A stretch of DNA of 64,000 nt from Candidatus Binataceae bacterium (GCA_030038355.1 JASHPB010000128.1:23969-87968), one strand, 5' to 3'. Shown: positions 50,841 through 59,938, counted from the stretch's first letter. Made by a program: numbers and translations. The notes: generated by a model not told the origin, from the sequence alone.

Positions 50841-53279
50841 ATGGGCGGGCTGGCCGCACGCGGCAAATATCTCTTCGACGGCGAACAAAAGTTCTATGTT
50901 CGCGGCGTTTCCTATGGGCCTTTCCCGCTCAACTCGCGTGGCGAGCGCTATCCCGAACCGGAGCAGACGGCGGCGGATTTCGCGCTGATGCGATCGATGG
51001 GCGTCAACACAGTCCGCGTTTACGTTCCACCTCCTGCCTGGATGTTCGACGCCGCGCTCGAGGCAGGGCTCCGCCTCATGATCGGCATCCCATGGCCGTT
51101 TCACATGGCCTTTCTCGACGAGCCCGGAATGGCGGCGGAGATCCGCGACACGATCGGTAAGGGCGTGACCGCGATGCGCTCTCATAGGGACGCGATCCTG
51201 GCCTTCAGCCTCGGCAACGAGGTCCGCTCGGACATCGTGAGATGGCACGGGCCGCGAGCGGTCAGCCGCTTCCTCGCCGAGCTGTACGATCTGGGCAAGC
51301 AACTCGCTCCTGACACGTTGTTCACCTATTCAAACTATCCGTCAGCCGAGTACCTCGACCTCAACTTCCTGGATTTTGTTTCCTTCAATGTCTATCTGCA
51401 TCGCGAGGCGGATTTCCGCCGCTATCTCACGCACCTGATGGGAGTCACGGGCGAGTGTCCGCTAGTCTTGAGCGAAACCGGAATGGACACGATTCGCGAG
51501 GGCGAAGCACATCAGGCCGAGCTGCTGGGATGGCAGGGCCGCGCGGCCTTCGAGTTGGGCCTCAGCGGCTTTATCATCTTCGCGTTCACCGATGAGTGGC
51601 ACACCGGCGGTGCGGAAATCACCGACTGGGCGTTCGGCCTGGTGCGCAAGGACCGCTCACCCAAGCTCGCCGTCGAGACCATCGAGCGAATCTACGGCGA
51701 AGCGCTTCCGCCCGCGCTCAAAACGACGCCGAAGGTCAGTATCGTGGTGCCGGCTTTCAACGCGGCCGCGACGCTCGGCGCCTGCCTCGACTCGCTGAAG
51801 ACGCTCAACTACGGCGACTACGAAACGATCGTCATCGATGACGGCTCAACCGATTCCACGACTACGATTGCGAACGATCGCGGCGTGCGCACGCTCAAAC
51901 TGGAGCATCGCGGTCTTGCAGCCGCGCGCAACGCCGGTGCCGCCGCCGCTTCCGGCGAGATCGTTGCCTATATCGATGCCGACGCGCGCGCCGATCGCGA
52001 CTGGCTATACCACCTGGTGGAGACCATCACGCGTCGTGACGCAGCGGCGGCTGGCGGCCCGAATTTCGCGCCGGCGCCTGATTCATCGACGACCGCAGCG
52101 CTGGCGGTGGCGCCGGGCCTTCCCCACGAGGTCCGCGCCGGCGACGATCGTCTCGCACAGCTCTGCGGCTGCAATATGGCGATCCGCAAATCGGCGCTCG
52201 ACAAGATTGCCGGATTCGACGAGATGTTCACGACCGCGGGCGACGACACCGATTTCTCGTGGCGCCTCGCCTCCGAGGGCGAACTCCTCGCGTATGCTCC
52301 CGGAGCGATCGTGATTCATGAGCGGCGCTCGACGCTCGCCGCTTACCTCGATCAACAGCATGGCTATGGCAACGGCGAAGGTCTGCTTTATCTCAAGTTT
52401 CCGCTGCGCGATGGAGAGCAGGACGGCATCTATGCGAGTCCGTCGTGGCTCACCTCATTTTTCTCGCGCGGGCGCATTTACTATGGCGCCTTCGGACGCG
52501 GTTTGTTTCAGACCGTCTATTCGTCGGGTCCTTCCGTTCTTGAGTACACGATGTCGGCGCCATGGGTGATCACTTCGGCGATATTCGCACTGAGTTGGCT
52601 GCTCGATGAGACCGTGTTCGGCGCGCTCGGCGTAGCGGCCCTTCTGATCACGCTGTCGTCGTTGATTTTATGCACAAGCGCCGCGCCGCTGCCCCGCGGG
52701 TACTCGCGACGCGGCGCGCGTTTCATGCTCGCACTCGCAACAATCCTGGGCTCGCTTCAGCGCTCCTGGAGCCGAACCTGGGGCCGCCAACTCCAGTTCC
52801 AGGCGACCAGCGAGGAACGGGCGGGCATGCGGTTTAGATTCCGCGACGAAGTTAGGCTCGAGCCGGCGGGCGGCGATGCGGTGAATTCAGCTCCCGTACT
52901 CGAAAACTTGCGCGCGAAACTGATTAGGCGGGGGCTGCCGGTCGCAGAGTCCGACGGTTTTCAATCCTACGATCTGCGGATCATCCGCCAGTTCGGCAAC
53001 ATCGATATGAACGTGGTTCGCATGGACGATCGAGTCCGGTTGATATGGAGGACAAAGCCGGTCTGGAGAACCGCGCTCTCACTTTACGTCCTGTTAGTGT
53101 TGATCGATCTCGCGACGGGCATGAGTGCAATCGAAGCAATCGGCGCGATTATCGGGCTGCTGATCCTGCTGATCGGAGGATACGTGGTTACGGCGATGCG
53201 CTACGATCCGGTGATTCGGAGCGCCGCAAACGCGATCGCTACCGGGCTGAATGCGCGCGTCATCGAGGAGCCGCGCTGA
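50841..53279 (+). CDS. Glycosidase (clan GH-A-like)-GT2 glycosyltransferase fusion
   Basis: Two enzymes in one chain of about 812 residues. Residues 1-290 form a TIM-barrel glycosidase: FYVRGVSYGPFP at the start, acid/base in LGNEVRSD (E127) and nucleophile in VLSETGMD (E212). Residues about 297-560 are a family-2 glycosyltransferase: VSIVVPAFNAAATLGACLDS, DDGSTDST, DAD (379-381) and the GDDTDFSWR acceptor motif. Two membrane helices follow near 515-575 and two at the C-terminus. The start is uncertain (ATG 50841 or GTG 50808); no signal peptide is seen. The ABC exporter gene starts 6 bp later, which suggests synthesis, trimming and export of a glycan. Confidence 0.87.
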   Translation: MGGLAARGKYLFDGEQKFYVRGVSYGPFPLNSRGERYPEPEQTAADFALMRSMGVNTVRVYVPPPAWMFDAALEAGLRLMIGIPWPFHMAFLDEPGMAAEIRDTIGKGVTAMRSHRDAILAFSLGNEVRSDIVRWHGPRAVSRFLAELYDLGKQLAPDTLFTYSNYPSAEYLDLNFLDFVSFNVYLHREADFRRYLTHLMGVTGECPLVLSETGMDTIREGEAHQAELLGWQGRAAFELGLSGFIIFAFTDEWHTGGAEITDWAFGLVRKDRSPKLAVETIERIYGEALPPALKTTPKVSIVVPAFNAAATLGACLDSLKTLNYGDYETIVIDDGSTDSTTTIANDRGVRTLKLEHRGLAAARNAGAAAASGEIVAYIDADARADRDWLYHLVETITRRDAAAAGGPNFAPAPDSSTTAALAVAPGLPHEVRAGDDRLAQLCGCNMAIRKSALDKIAGFDEMFTTAGDDTDFSWRLASEGELLAYAPGAIVIHERRSTLAAYLDQQHGYGNGEGLLYLKFPLRDGEQDGIYASPSWLTSFFSRGRIYYGAFGRGLFQTVYSSGPSVLEYTMSAPWVITSAIFALSWLLDETVFGALGVAALLITLSSLILCTSAAPLPRGYSRRGARFMLALATILGSLQRSWSRTWGRQLQFQATSEERAGMRFRFRDEVRLEPAGGDAVNSAPVLENLRAKLIRRGLPVAESDGFQSYDLRIIRQFGNIDMNVVRMDDRVRLIWRTKPVWRTALSLYVLLVLIDLATGMSAIEAIGAIIGLLILLIGGYVVTAMRYDPVIRSAANAIATGLNARVIEEPR

Positions 53280-53285
53280 AGCGCC

Positions 53286-55064
53286 GTGGCAACCATCGAG
53301 CTCTACCGCTACGCGATCGCGCAGATGCGCCGCAACTGGTTGCGGCTCACGATCTCTATCGTCGGCGTCCTGCTCGCCTCGATCGCCGAGGTGCTGAAAC
53401 CATGGCCGCTCAAGGTCGTGATCGACAACGTGTTGCGCGGCATGCCGATGACCTGGAAGTGGGTGCCCGCGATGCCGAGGGCGGAGCTGCTCGTCGCGGC
53501 CTGCCTCGCCATCGTCGTCCTTTATACAGTCCTCGGCCTGCTCAACGTGATGACCAACTACCTGACGATTTCGATCGGGCAGCGGATGGTCAACGATCTG
53601 CGCGCGCGGATGTTCGATCATCTGCAGCGCCTCTCGCTCTCGTTTCATCGTCGGCGCGAAATCGGCGACCTGATGGTGCGAATTGCCTACGACACCTTCG
53701 CGATCCAAACCATCGCGATGAACGGCTTCTACCCGATCGTCTCGGCGATGATTTTGCTCATCGCGATGTTCGTGGTGATGGTCAAGATGGACGTCACGCT
53801 CACGCTTATCGCGCTCGGCGTGATCCCGATGCTGGTGCTGCTGATCGTCGCGGTGAGCGGACGAATCGATGAGCTGGCGGGCGGCGCGCGAATCAAGGAA
53901 AGCCGCCTCTATACCGTCGCACACAGCGCGCTGGCCGCGATCCACGTGGTGCAGGCGTTCACACACGAGAGCGAATCGTATCGCGAGTTCGTGCAGTCAA
54001 GCAGTGAGAGCCTGAACCAGACGCTAAAGCTCTACGTGCTGCAGACGATCTACGCGGGCGCCGTCAACGTGATGATCGCGCTCGGCACCGCGCTGGTGAT
54101 TTATCTCGGCGCGCGCCACGTGATGAATGGCCATCTCACGATTGGCGACCTGGTCGTGTTCACCACTTACCTCGCGTCGCTCTACGCGCCGGTCAACCAG
54201 ATTTCGCAGACATTCGGCGCGATCCAGGGCGCGCAGGCGGGGCTCCGCCGATGCCTCGAGTTGCTGCGCATCGATCCCGAAATAAAGGATCGCGCCGACG
54301 CGGTCGCGATGGGGCGCGCGCGCGGCGAGGTTGAGTTCGACAACGTGGTCTTCGGCTACGAGCCGGGGCGCGACGTGCTCAGCGGAATCAGCTTCAAGGC
54401 AATGCCGGGCGAGACTATCGCGATCGTCGGCCCGAGCGGCAGTGGCAAGACCACGATGGCGAGTCTGCTCGCGCGCTTCTACGATCCCTCGAGCGGCGTG
54501 ATCCGCGTGGACGGCCGCAATATCCGCGAGCTGAAGCTCGAATCGCTGAGACGCAACATAGCGATGGTGCTGCAACCGCCGCTCGTGATCGGCGATACGG
54601 TGCGCAGCAACGTAGCGTTCGGGCGACCCAACGTATCCAACGCGGAGATCATGCGCGCCATCGAAATGGCACGCTTTACGCCCGTGCTCACCAAGCTCGA
54701 CAAAGGCCTCGATGAAATCGTCGGCCAGGGAGGCCACGCGCTCTCCGAGGGCGAAGCGCAACGCCTTACGATTGCGCGCGCGCTGATCAAGGACGCACCG
54801 ATACTAATCATGGACGAGCCTACCAGTGCGCTCGATGCAGAGACGGAATCGATGGTGATGGCCGCGATAGAGGACGCGATGCGCGGGCGCACCACGCTCG
54901 TGATCGCGCACCGTCTCTCGACGATTCAGAACGCCGACCGCATCGTGGTGCTTCGCGACGGCGTAGTCGTCGAGCAGGGCAAGTTCGAGGAACTGCTGGC
55001 TCGCGAGGGCTTCTTCAGCTACCTCTACAACATCCAGGCGTGGAACCGCGAAGCGGCGGGCTGA
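53286..55064 (+). CDS. ABC half-exporter (MsbA/NdvA-like)
   Basis: Fused membrane and ATPase domains in 592 residues. Six helices lie in residues 1-310. The ATPase domain has Walker A GPSGSGKTT, Walker B ILIMDEPTSALD and switch His VIAHRLSTIQ. The signature is LSEGEAQR instead of LSGGQ, a variation within the family. Half-exporters of this size move lipids, glycolipids or cyclic glucans. Its gene starts 6 bp after the glycosidase/GT2 gene with a GTG, so the two are surely co-transcribed. Confidence 0.92.
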   Translation: MATIELYRYAIAQMRRNWLRLTISIVGVLLASIAEVLKPWPLKVVIDNVLRGMPMTWKWVPAMPRAELLVAACLAIVVLYTVLGLLNVMTNYLTISIGQRMVNDLRARMFDHLQRLSLSFHRRREIGDLMVRIAYDTFAIQTIAMNGFYPIVSAMILLIAMFVVMVKMDVTLTLIALGVIPMLVLLIVAVSGRIDELAGGARIKESRLYTVAHSALAAIHVVQAFTHESESYREFVQSSSESLNQTLKLYVLQTIYAGAVNVMIALGTALVIYLGARHVMNGHLTIGDLVVFTTYLASLYAPVNQISQTFGAIQGAQAGLRRCLELLRIDPEIKDRADAVAMGRARGEVEFDNVVFGYEPGRDVLSGISFKAMPGETIAIVGPSGSGKTTMASLLARFYDPSSGVIRVDGRNIRELKLESLRRNIAMVLQPPLVIGDTVRSNVAFGRPNVSNAEIMRAIEMARFTPVLTKLDKGLDEIVGQGGHALSEGEAQRLTIARALIKDAPILIMDEPTSALDAETESMVMAAIEDAMRGRTTLVIAHRLSTIQNADRIVVLRDGVVVEQGKFEELLAREGFFSYLYNIQAWNREAAG

Positions 55065-55094
55065 GCGCGCGCCACTTAAGACTTGGAGATCAGG

Positions 55095-55700
55095 ATGCTC
55101 ACGATTGGACTCACCGGCGGAATCGGTTCAGGCAAAAGCACCGTATCGAAGATGCTCGCGGAACTGGGCGCGCCGATTCTCGACGCCGACAAGATCGCGC
55201 ACACGACCTATGCTGCTGGCGGCTCGGCCTACAACGAAGTTGTCGCTGCGTTCGGCGACAAGATCCTTGCCCCCGATGGCAGTGTCGATCGGACAAAGCT
55301 TGGGCCGATTGTGTTTGCTGATCCGGCGCAGTTGCAGCGCCTCACCTCGATCGTGTGGCCGCGCACATTTGATCGGATTCGCGAGCTGGTCGCGGAGCTC
55401 AGGCAAAAGGGCGAGACGCACCCAATCGTGATCGAAGCCGCCATTCTCATCGAAGCGAACTGGCAATCGATGTGCGACGAGATCTGGCTGGTGCGCGCGT
55501 CGAAGGAGCGCGTGATTGAGCGGATCGAACGCGACCGCGGCATGAAGCCTGAGCAGACCGAGGCGCGCATCCGCGCGCAGCTCTCCGATGACGAGCGCGT
55601 CAAACACGCGAACCTCGTAATCGAAAATGAAGATTCGCTCAACGAGTTGCGTGAGGTCGTCACTCGCGTGTGGGAAGGCGCACTCGACCGCAACAGCTAG
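55095..55700 (+). CDS. coaE: Dephospho-CoA kinase
   Basis: Last step of coenzyme A synthesis: phosphorylation of the ribose 3'-OH. The P-loop is GLTGGIGSGKST near residue 6. LGAPILDADKIAHTTYAAGG carries the substrate Asp, and RQ-lid type residues lie around RIERDRGMKPEQTEARIRAQ. ATG 55095 is preferred over 55083 because GGAG and AGG lie upstream and the family starts there. It is 30 bp after the ABC exporter; this is likely a chance neighbour in the same transcript. Its stop overlaps the convergent CobS-like gene by 4 bp. Confidence 0.93.
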   Translation: MLTIGLTGGIGSGKSTVSKMLAELGAPILDADKIAHTTYAAGGSAYNEVVAAFGDKILAPDGSVDRTKLGPIVFADPAQLQRLTSIVWPRTFDRIRELVAELRQKGETHPIVIEAAILIEANWQSMCDEIWLVRASKERVIERIERDRGMKPEQTEARIRAQLSDDERVKHANLVIENEDSLNELREVVTRVWEGALDRNS

Positions 55701-56470
55701 GCGCCGAGCGCTGCTACGATCGCGAAGGCGGCGATTTCGACGAGCGCGCATCCTCCCGCCAGCGAAAATCCCGCGACGCCGCCGAGGCCGCGGCTGAGAA
55801 TCAGGCGCAACGCGAGAATGACGAGCGCCACCCCGATGATCACGACCAGGCCGACGTTCCGGTAAAGGCCGAGCGCAAGCCCCAGCGCAACGGCGCTCGA
55901 GACCGAGAACTCGCGAAAGGTGAGTCCTCCAGCGAACGGTATGCCGAGGCCCCACTGCTCGAGCGGTTTCAGACCATACGCGACCGGCACGATTGTCCAT
56001 CGCGAGAGCATCATCGCGAGCACGATCGCCGTGGCGCGCGATGATTGCGCATCGATTCTGGCGAGGCACCAGATCTTGATCGCGAACGCGACCAGCGCGA
56101 CGAGAATCGCAAGCGGCCCGAGCCGCGCGAGGCCCGTTGACGCGAGCCGTCCACGATGGCGCAGCGACTCGAACAGATCCGCGCCGCCGCGCTCGGCCAG
56201 ACCGAGCGAGAGCGCGGCGCCAAGCAGGAGCACGACCAACGATCGCACTCCCGCGGCGAGCATCGGCGCGAATGTGTAATCGGCGAGCGCGAGCACAACG
56301 CCGAGCAGCAGCCCGACGATCGGCATGAAGATGAGTGCGCGGGCGCGCTCGCTATCAGTGCCACGCGAGCGCTCGTCGAGAATCGGCCATAGCGTGCACG
56401 CCGCGATCGCAAGCACAATCTCGCGCCCGAGGCCCACGCTCGATTCGCGTTGCTGCTGTAGTGAATCCAT
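55697..56470 (-). CDS. CobS-like membrane protein, key acidic motifs missing
   Basis: Hydrophobic protein of about 257 residues with seven or so membrane helices, resembling adenosylcobinamide-GDP ribazoletransferase (CobS). The GLGIPFAGGL block and the overall helix order fit. The usual DG-rich metal motif is replaced by ERGGADLFESLRHRG, and the C-terminal GxTGD motif reads GLGGVAGFSLAGG. It probably lacks the standard activity. No other cobalamin gene is near. ATG 56470, ATG 56491 and GTG 56515 are alternative starts; the longer ones overlap the DUF2784 gene. Confidence 0.55.
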   Translation of the reverse strand: MDSLQQQRESSVGLGREIVLAIAACTLWPILDERSRGTDSERARALIFMPIVGLLLGVVLALADYTFAPMLAAGVRSLVVLLLGAALSLGLAERGGADLFESLRHRGRLASTGLARLGPLAILVALVAFAIKIWCLARIDAQSSRATAIVLAMMLSRWTIVPVAYGLKPLEQWGLGIPFAGGLTFREFSVSSAVALGLALGLYRNVGLVVIIGVALVILALRLILSRGLGGVAGFSLAGGCALVEIAAFAIVAALGA

Positions 56471-56478
56471 CGCCGACT

Positions 56479-56880
56479 CTATCGATTCCATCTGGGCACC
56501 TCGGGAGGTGACCAAATGAAGACCCCGAGCACCGCGATGCCGAATAACAGGTAGACTGCCATGAAGAGGATTGGTGGAAAATCAAAATATATGAGCCGAT
56601 CGATCCAGTAGCCAATAAAATCGTACGGATAGCCCGAGCTGCCGCCGAGCCGGCGCCAATGATCTTCAAGTAGAGTTAGCGGGCAGACGTAACCGGCAAC
56701 CGACTCGGCGCATACGAATCCAATCGCCAGCAGGTGCACCAGGCGGAACCGGAAATTCCGCGTCCATCGCCAGTGCATCGTGGCGCCCGCGATAATGAGC
56801 GCGAAACCTATGACGACGAATGCGATGAAACCAGCGTGAATCAGTGCGACGAAATCGGCAAGCAGCAGGTAGCCATTCAT
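56479..56880 (-). CDS. DUF2784 membrane protein
   Basis: Small integral-membrane protein of 133 residues with four helices (LLLADFVALIHAGFIAFVVI, ALIIAGATMHW, LVHLLAIGFVCAESVAGYVC, FPPILFMAVYLLFGIAVLGV). The family phrase CPLTLLEDHWRRLGG is conserved. The last helix leads to a short cytoplasmic tail. Start codons of the CobS-like gene lie around its stop, so the two are probably translated together. Function unknown. Confidence 0.85.
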   Translation of the reverse strand: MNGYLLLADFVALIHAGFIAFVVIGFALIIAGATMHWRWTRNFRFRLVHLLAIGFVCAESVAGYVCPLTLLEDHWRRLGGSSGYPYDFIGYWIDRLIYFDFPPILFMAVYLLFGIAVLGVFIWSPPEVPRWNR

Positions 56881-56896
56881 CGCGCTCTAGCAAGAC

Positions 56897-57361
56897 TCAC
56901 GCCGATTCTTTCCTGGCCCAGCCGGTCTCGTAGGGCGCCGACATTCTGCCGATCGCGCGGAGATGCGCGAACTTCCACTCACCGTTGATCTTAACGTAAT
57001 CCTCTTCGTAGCGCGCGGCGAGCCACATCTGGCGGTTGCCCTTGCGGAAGGTGAACGGTCCGAGGAAATACCAGGTGCCTTTCGCGCGATCGCCGGTGAC
57101 CGTGATGTTCGGATTCATCACGTTGTGCTGCGAAAAGCTGATGCGATCGCGAAAGCGCTCGAACAGCGCGCGGATTGCGGCATGCCCCTGGTGCGCGCCG
57201 ATCCCATCGCTCTCCCAGATCCCGTCGCTCGCGAACAGTTTCGTGATCTCGTCGGGATTGTGATCGTCGTCGCACACCGAGCAGTATCGCGCCTTCAGTT
57301 TCTTGATAGCTTCGATGTCCTCGATGATCGCGATGCGCCGTTCCAGATTTTCGCTCGCCAT
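56897..57361 (-). CDS. SnoaL-like (NTF2-fold) protein
   Basis: Single-domain NTF2-fold protein of 154 residues. IEAIKKLKARYCSVCDDDHN gives the N-terminal helix; FASDGIWESDGIGAHQGHAA and YEEDYVKINGEWKFAHLRAI give the beta-sheet floor. The fold covers polyketide cyclases, steroid isomerases and oxygenase subunits. Asp/His in CDDDHNPDE near the pocket could be catalytic. It is upstream of the DUF2784 gene and downstream of the FAD monooxygenase gene, in the same direction. Confidence 0.83.
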   Translation of the reverse strand: MASENLERRIAIIEDIEAIKKLKARYCSVCDDDHNPDEITKLFASDGIWESDGIGAHQGHAAIRALFERFRDRISFSQHNVMNPNITVTGDRAKGTWYFLGPFTFRKGNRQMWLAARYEEDYVKINGEWKFAHLRAIGRMSAPYETGWARKESA

Positions 57362-57394
57362 GAGCAACTCCTCACGTGCTTTTCGGGATACAAC

Positions 57395-58636
57395 TCACGC
57401 CGCTCGCAAGCGCTCGATGACTTCCTCGTTGTAGGCCTCCGAGGGTAAGATTTCAGGCCCTAGCATCGCGGCCACTGCGGGATCTAGCGCGGGATTTTTC
57501 ATGCGCTCTTCGCGATATTTGATTCTCCGCTCGCGCGCGCGCGTTCCAAACTCAACGTAGAGAACAGAGAACATCGTTGCCACCAAGCGCAGGCGCCGCA
57601 TGCGCTCTCGGCGCTCCTCGACATAGGGCGCAAAGATTGCGGGGGTCCACTCGCGATTCTCCAGCATCAGGTCGCGCACCATTCGTGCGTCGCGATACGT
57701 GATCGAAAGCCCCTGCCCGATTATCGGATCGTTGTGACCCGCGGCATCTCCAATCAGCACGACTCCGGGCGCAAGCGGCGTGTCAGTCCACGTGTCTTCA
57801 TTGCCGTAGGAATTGCACGGGCCGGCGGGAACCCCGTTCGCGATGTAGCGGCTGTCGGGAACGCAGAGGAGCCGGAATGCGTCGAGCAGTCGCGCCTGGT
57901 TGTCGGCTCCGGCGAAGCGCCGCTTCTGATCGATGCTGTAACAGACGTAGAGGCGCGCGCGCTTGCGCGATTGTGGAAACACGAGGAAGTTGATGTCGCC
58001 CTCGGTGCCGAGAGTCTGCACCGAATCGGGCCAGCCCTCGATTTCGTCAACCAGCATCCCGGCCATGAGGTGATGCGTCGGATCGCGATGCAATTGGATT
58101 CCGGCCTGTCGGCGCACTATCGAATTGCGGCCGTCGGCGCCGATCACAAGCCGCGGGGTGAAATGGTGCTCGCGGCCGTCGTGATGAAAGAGAACCTTGG
58201 GCGACGCGCCTGGAATCACCTGCACCTCGTTCACGTCGCGCAACAATTCGACGCCGTTTTGAACGGCTGCCGCATTCAGCAGGTCACACGAATGCGGATG
58301 GCCGATGCATAGTGGCGGCTTGAATCCGGCGTTCGCGAACATCGTGAGATCCTGCGCCTCGGAGATCGCGGTGGCAGCGTCGACGTCGTCGCCATAGCCG
58401 ACATGCTTCGTCACATGATGCCCGCCCGCCTGCCGCAGCAGATCGTAGATCCCGAGACGCTCAGTTTCGGCGACACCCCAGGGTGAAATCCACTCACCGC
58501 GCACGCGATCAACGTGCAGGGTGGATTTCTCAAGAATTGTTGTCGCGATCTCGACGTGCGCCAGCGAAAGGGCGAGCGCGCTTCCGCCGATTCCGCCGCC
58601 GACGATAACAACCTCGGGATTACGAAATGCGCTCAT
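57395..58636 (-). CDS. FAD-dependent monooxygenase (PHBH fold)
   Basis: Flavoprotein hydroxylase of 413 residues. FAD motif 1 is VVIVGGGIGGSALALSLAHV, DG in LVIGADGRNSIVRRQ and GD in GVVLIGDAAGHNDPIIGQG, the three signatures of the p-hydroxybenzoate hydroxylase group. It would hydroxylate an aromatic, polyketide-like or isoprenoid substrate. Its ATG overlaps the stop of the PhyH gene (ATGA), so the two oxygenases are translated together. The SnoaL-like gene lies 33 bp downstream. Confidence 0.9.
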   Translation of the reverse strand: MSAFRNPEVVIVGGGIGGSALALSLAHVEIATTILEKSTLHVDRVRGEWISPWGVAETERLGIYDLLRQAGGHHVTKHVGYGDDVDAATAISEAQDLTMFANAGFKPPLCIGHPHSCDLLNAAAVQNGVELLRDVNEVQVIPGASPKVLFHHDGREHHFTPRLVIGADGRNSIVRRQAGIQLHRDPTHHLMAGMLVDEIEGWPDSVQTLGTEGDINFLVFPQSRKRARLYVCYSIDQKRRFAGADNQARLLDAFRLLCVPDSRYIANGVPAGPCNSYGNEDTWTDTPLAPGVVLIGDAAGHNDPIIGQGLSITYRDARMVRDLMLENREWTPAIFAPYVEERRERMRRLRLVATMFSVLYVEFGTRARERRIKYREERMKNPALDPAVAAMLGPEILPSEAYNEEVIERLRAA

Positions 58637-59466
58637 CCGCGCGGGCGTACCTTGGGAAACCTCGGACCCCTAAACGGCTCGCCGGGGGCGAGCTTGAGCG
58701 ACGTTTCGCCGAATCGGGTCGCGGCGCCGTGCCCCGTGGCGCCGGGATTTCCCGGACGCGGCGCAAAGACGGCATCGTTGCCGAAGAAGCGCAATGAAAG
58801 AGTACGGCGACGGCGGCCGCCGTGCGTTGGCGCGCCGCCATGCAGCATCCGCGGATGAAAGATCAGAACGTCGCCGCGTTCCACCGGCCATGAGACGATG
58901 TCGAAATGCTCACGGTCGGCCTCGATGTTCGGTAGCCGCGGCAACGTGCCATAAATCGGCGCCGTGTCGTCATCAGGATCGAATCGCGTACCGTCGTGGA
59001 GCACGCCGCGATGCGAGCGGCGGACGAACTCGAGGCAGTCCTCCTTTGCAATTGGCTCGAACGAAATCCACATCACCGCGAGCTGCTCGCCTTCGATCGG
59101 CAGATACGAAGCATCCTGATGCCACGGCGTGCGGCGGCTCTCGCCGCCTTCCTTGAGAAAAACCTGCTCGTAGAAAAACCATACATGGGGCGAGCCCCAC
59201 AACTCGGCGACGACGTCGGCCGCGCGCGACTCCTCGAGCATCGGACGATAAGCGCCGGGCGCGTTTGGGTTGAGTAAATCCTGGTAGAATCTCGACGGTG
59301 CTTGCGGCGTGCCCTGGAACTGCGATGCGAGAGGACCAGGATGCGCGAGACTCCAGTTGTAGGCATCTTCCGCCATCCGCATCGACTCCGCGTCGAGCGC
59401 CCCGCGGACGCGGATTACGCCATCGTCAACCAACGACTTGCGCAGTGTGTTCATGTCTTCAGGCAT
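58633..59466 (-). CDS. PhyH-family Fe(II)/2-oxoglutarate dioxygenase
   Basis: Phytanoyl-CoA dioxygenase-like enzyme of 277 residues. The iron ligands are HQD in RTPWHQDASYLP and the distal His in HPRMLHGGAP. The 2-oxoglutarate-binding Arg is likely in RRRTLSLRFFG. This group hydroxylates branched acyl chains, antibiotics or other alkyl sites. GGAG lies 8 bases before ATG 59466. The stop overlaps the FAD monooxygenase start by 4 bp, indicating a two-step oxidation unit. Confidence 0.9.
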   Translation of the reverse strand: MPEDMNTLRKSLVDDGVIRVRGALDAESMRMAEDAYNWSLAHPGPLASQFQGTPQAPSRFYQDLLNPNAPGAYRPMLEESRAADVVAELWGSPHVWFFYEQVFLKEGGESRRTPWHQDASYLPIEGEQLAVMWISFEPIAKEDCLEFVRRSHRGVLHDGTRFDPDDDTAPIYGTLPRLPNIEADREHFDIVSWPVERGDVLIFHPRMLHGGAPTHGGRRRRTLSLRFFGNDAVFAPRPGNPGATGHGAATRFGETSLKLAPGEPFRGPRFPKVRPRG

Positions 59467-59563
59467 CTGGACAACTCCGCCAGTCAACCAAAAATGGTAT
59501 GCTTCCTAGTCGCACAACGCCGGCGGAAAGGTCAAATTCGCGCGGGCCGGCCAGGGAGCCATC

Positions 59564-59923
59564 ATGCGCAAGATCAATCTCGCGGAAAAATTTCGTTCGT
59601 TCAATGACCACTGGAGTCCGAAGATCGTCGGCGAAATCAATGACTCCTACGTGAAGCTCGCGAAATTCAAAGGCGAGTTCATGCGGCACAGCCACGCGAA
59701 TGAAGACGAACTCTTCCTGGTCGTGAAGGGTCGGCTCCGAATCAAGTTTCGCGAGAGTGAAGTTCAACTCGACGCGGGAGAGTTCACGATCGTGCCGCGC
59801 GGCGTCGAGCATCTACCGATCGCGGACGACGAGGCGCACGTCCTGCTGCTCGAGCCGAAGAGCACGCTCAACACCGGCAACCTGCGCAATGATCGCACGG
59901 TCGATGATCTCGAGCGGATCTGA
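59564..59923 (+). CDS. Cupin-domain protein
   Basis: Single cupin of 119 residues. Metal-site residues are present as HSHANEDELFLVVKGRLRI (His, His, Glu) and the second motif in FTIVPRGVEHLPIAD (His). The short N-terminal lead is typical of small mannose-isomerase-like cupins. AGGGAG is 5 bases before the ATG. It is divergent from the PhyH gene and 15 bp from the convergent hydrolase. Enzymatic role unknown. Confidence 0.87.
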   Translation: MRKINLAEKFRSFNDHWSPKIVGEINDSYVKLAKFKGEFMRHSHANEDELFLVVKGRLRIKFRESEVQLDAGEFTIVPRGVEHLPIADDEAHVLLLEPKSTLNTGNLRNDRTVDDLERI

Positions 59924-59938
59924 TTCGCGCTCGCCTGG

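Noticed and set aside
53094..53966. A 290-codon minus-strand frame
   Set aside because: Antisense to the end of the GH-GT2 gene and the start of the ABC exporter; composition is His/Asp/Arg rich as in other shadows.
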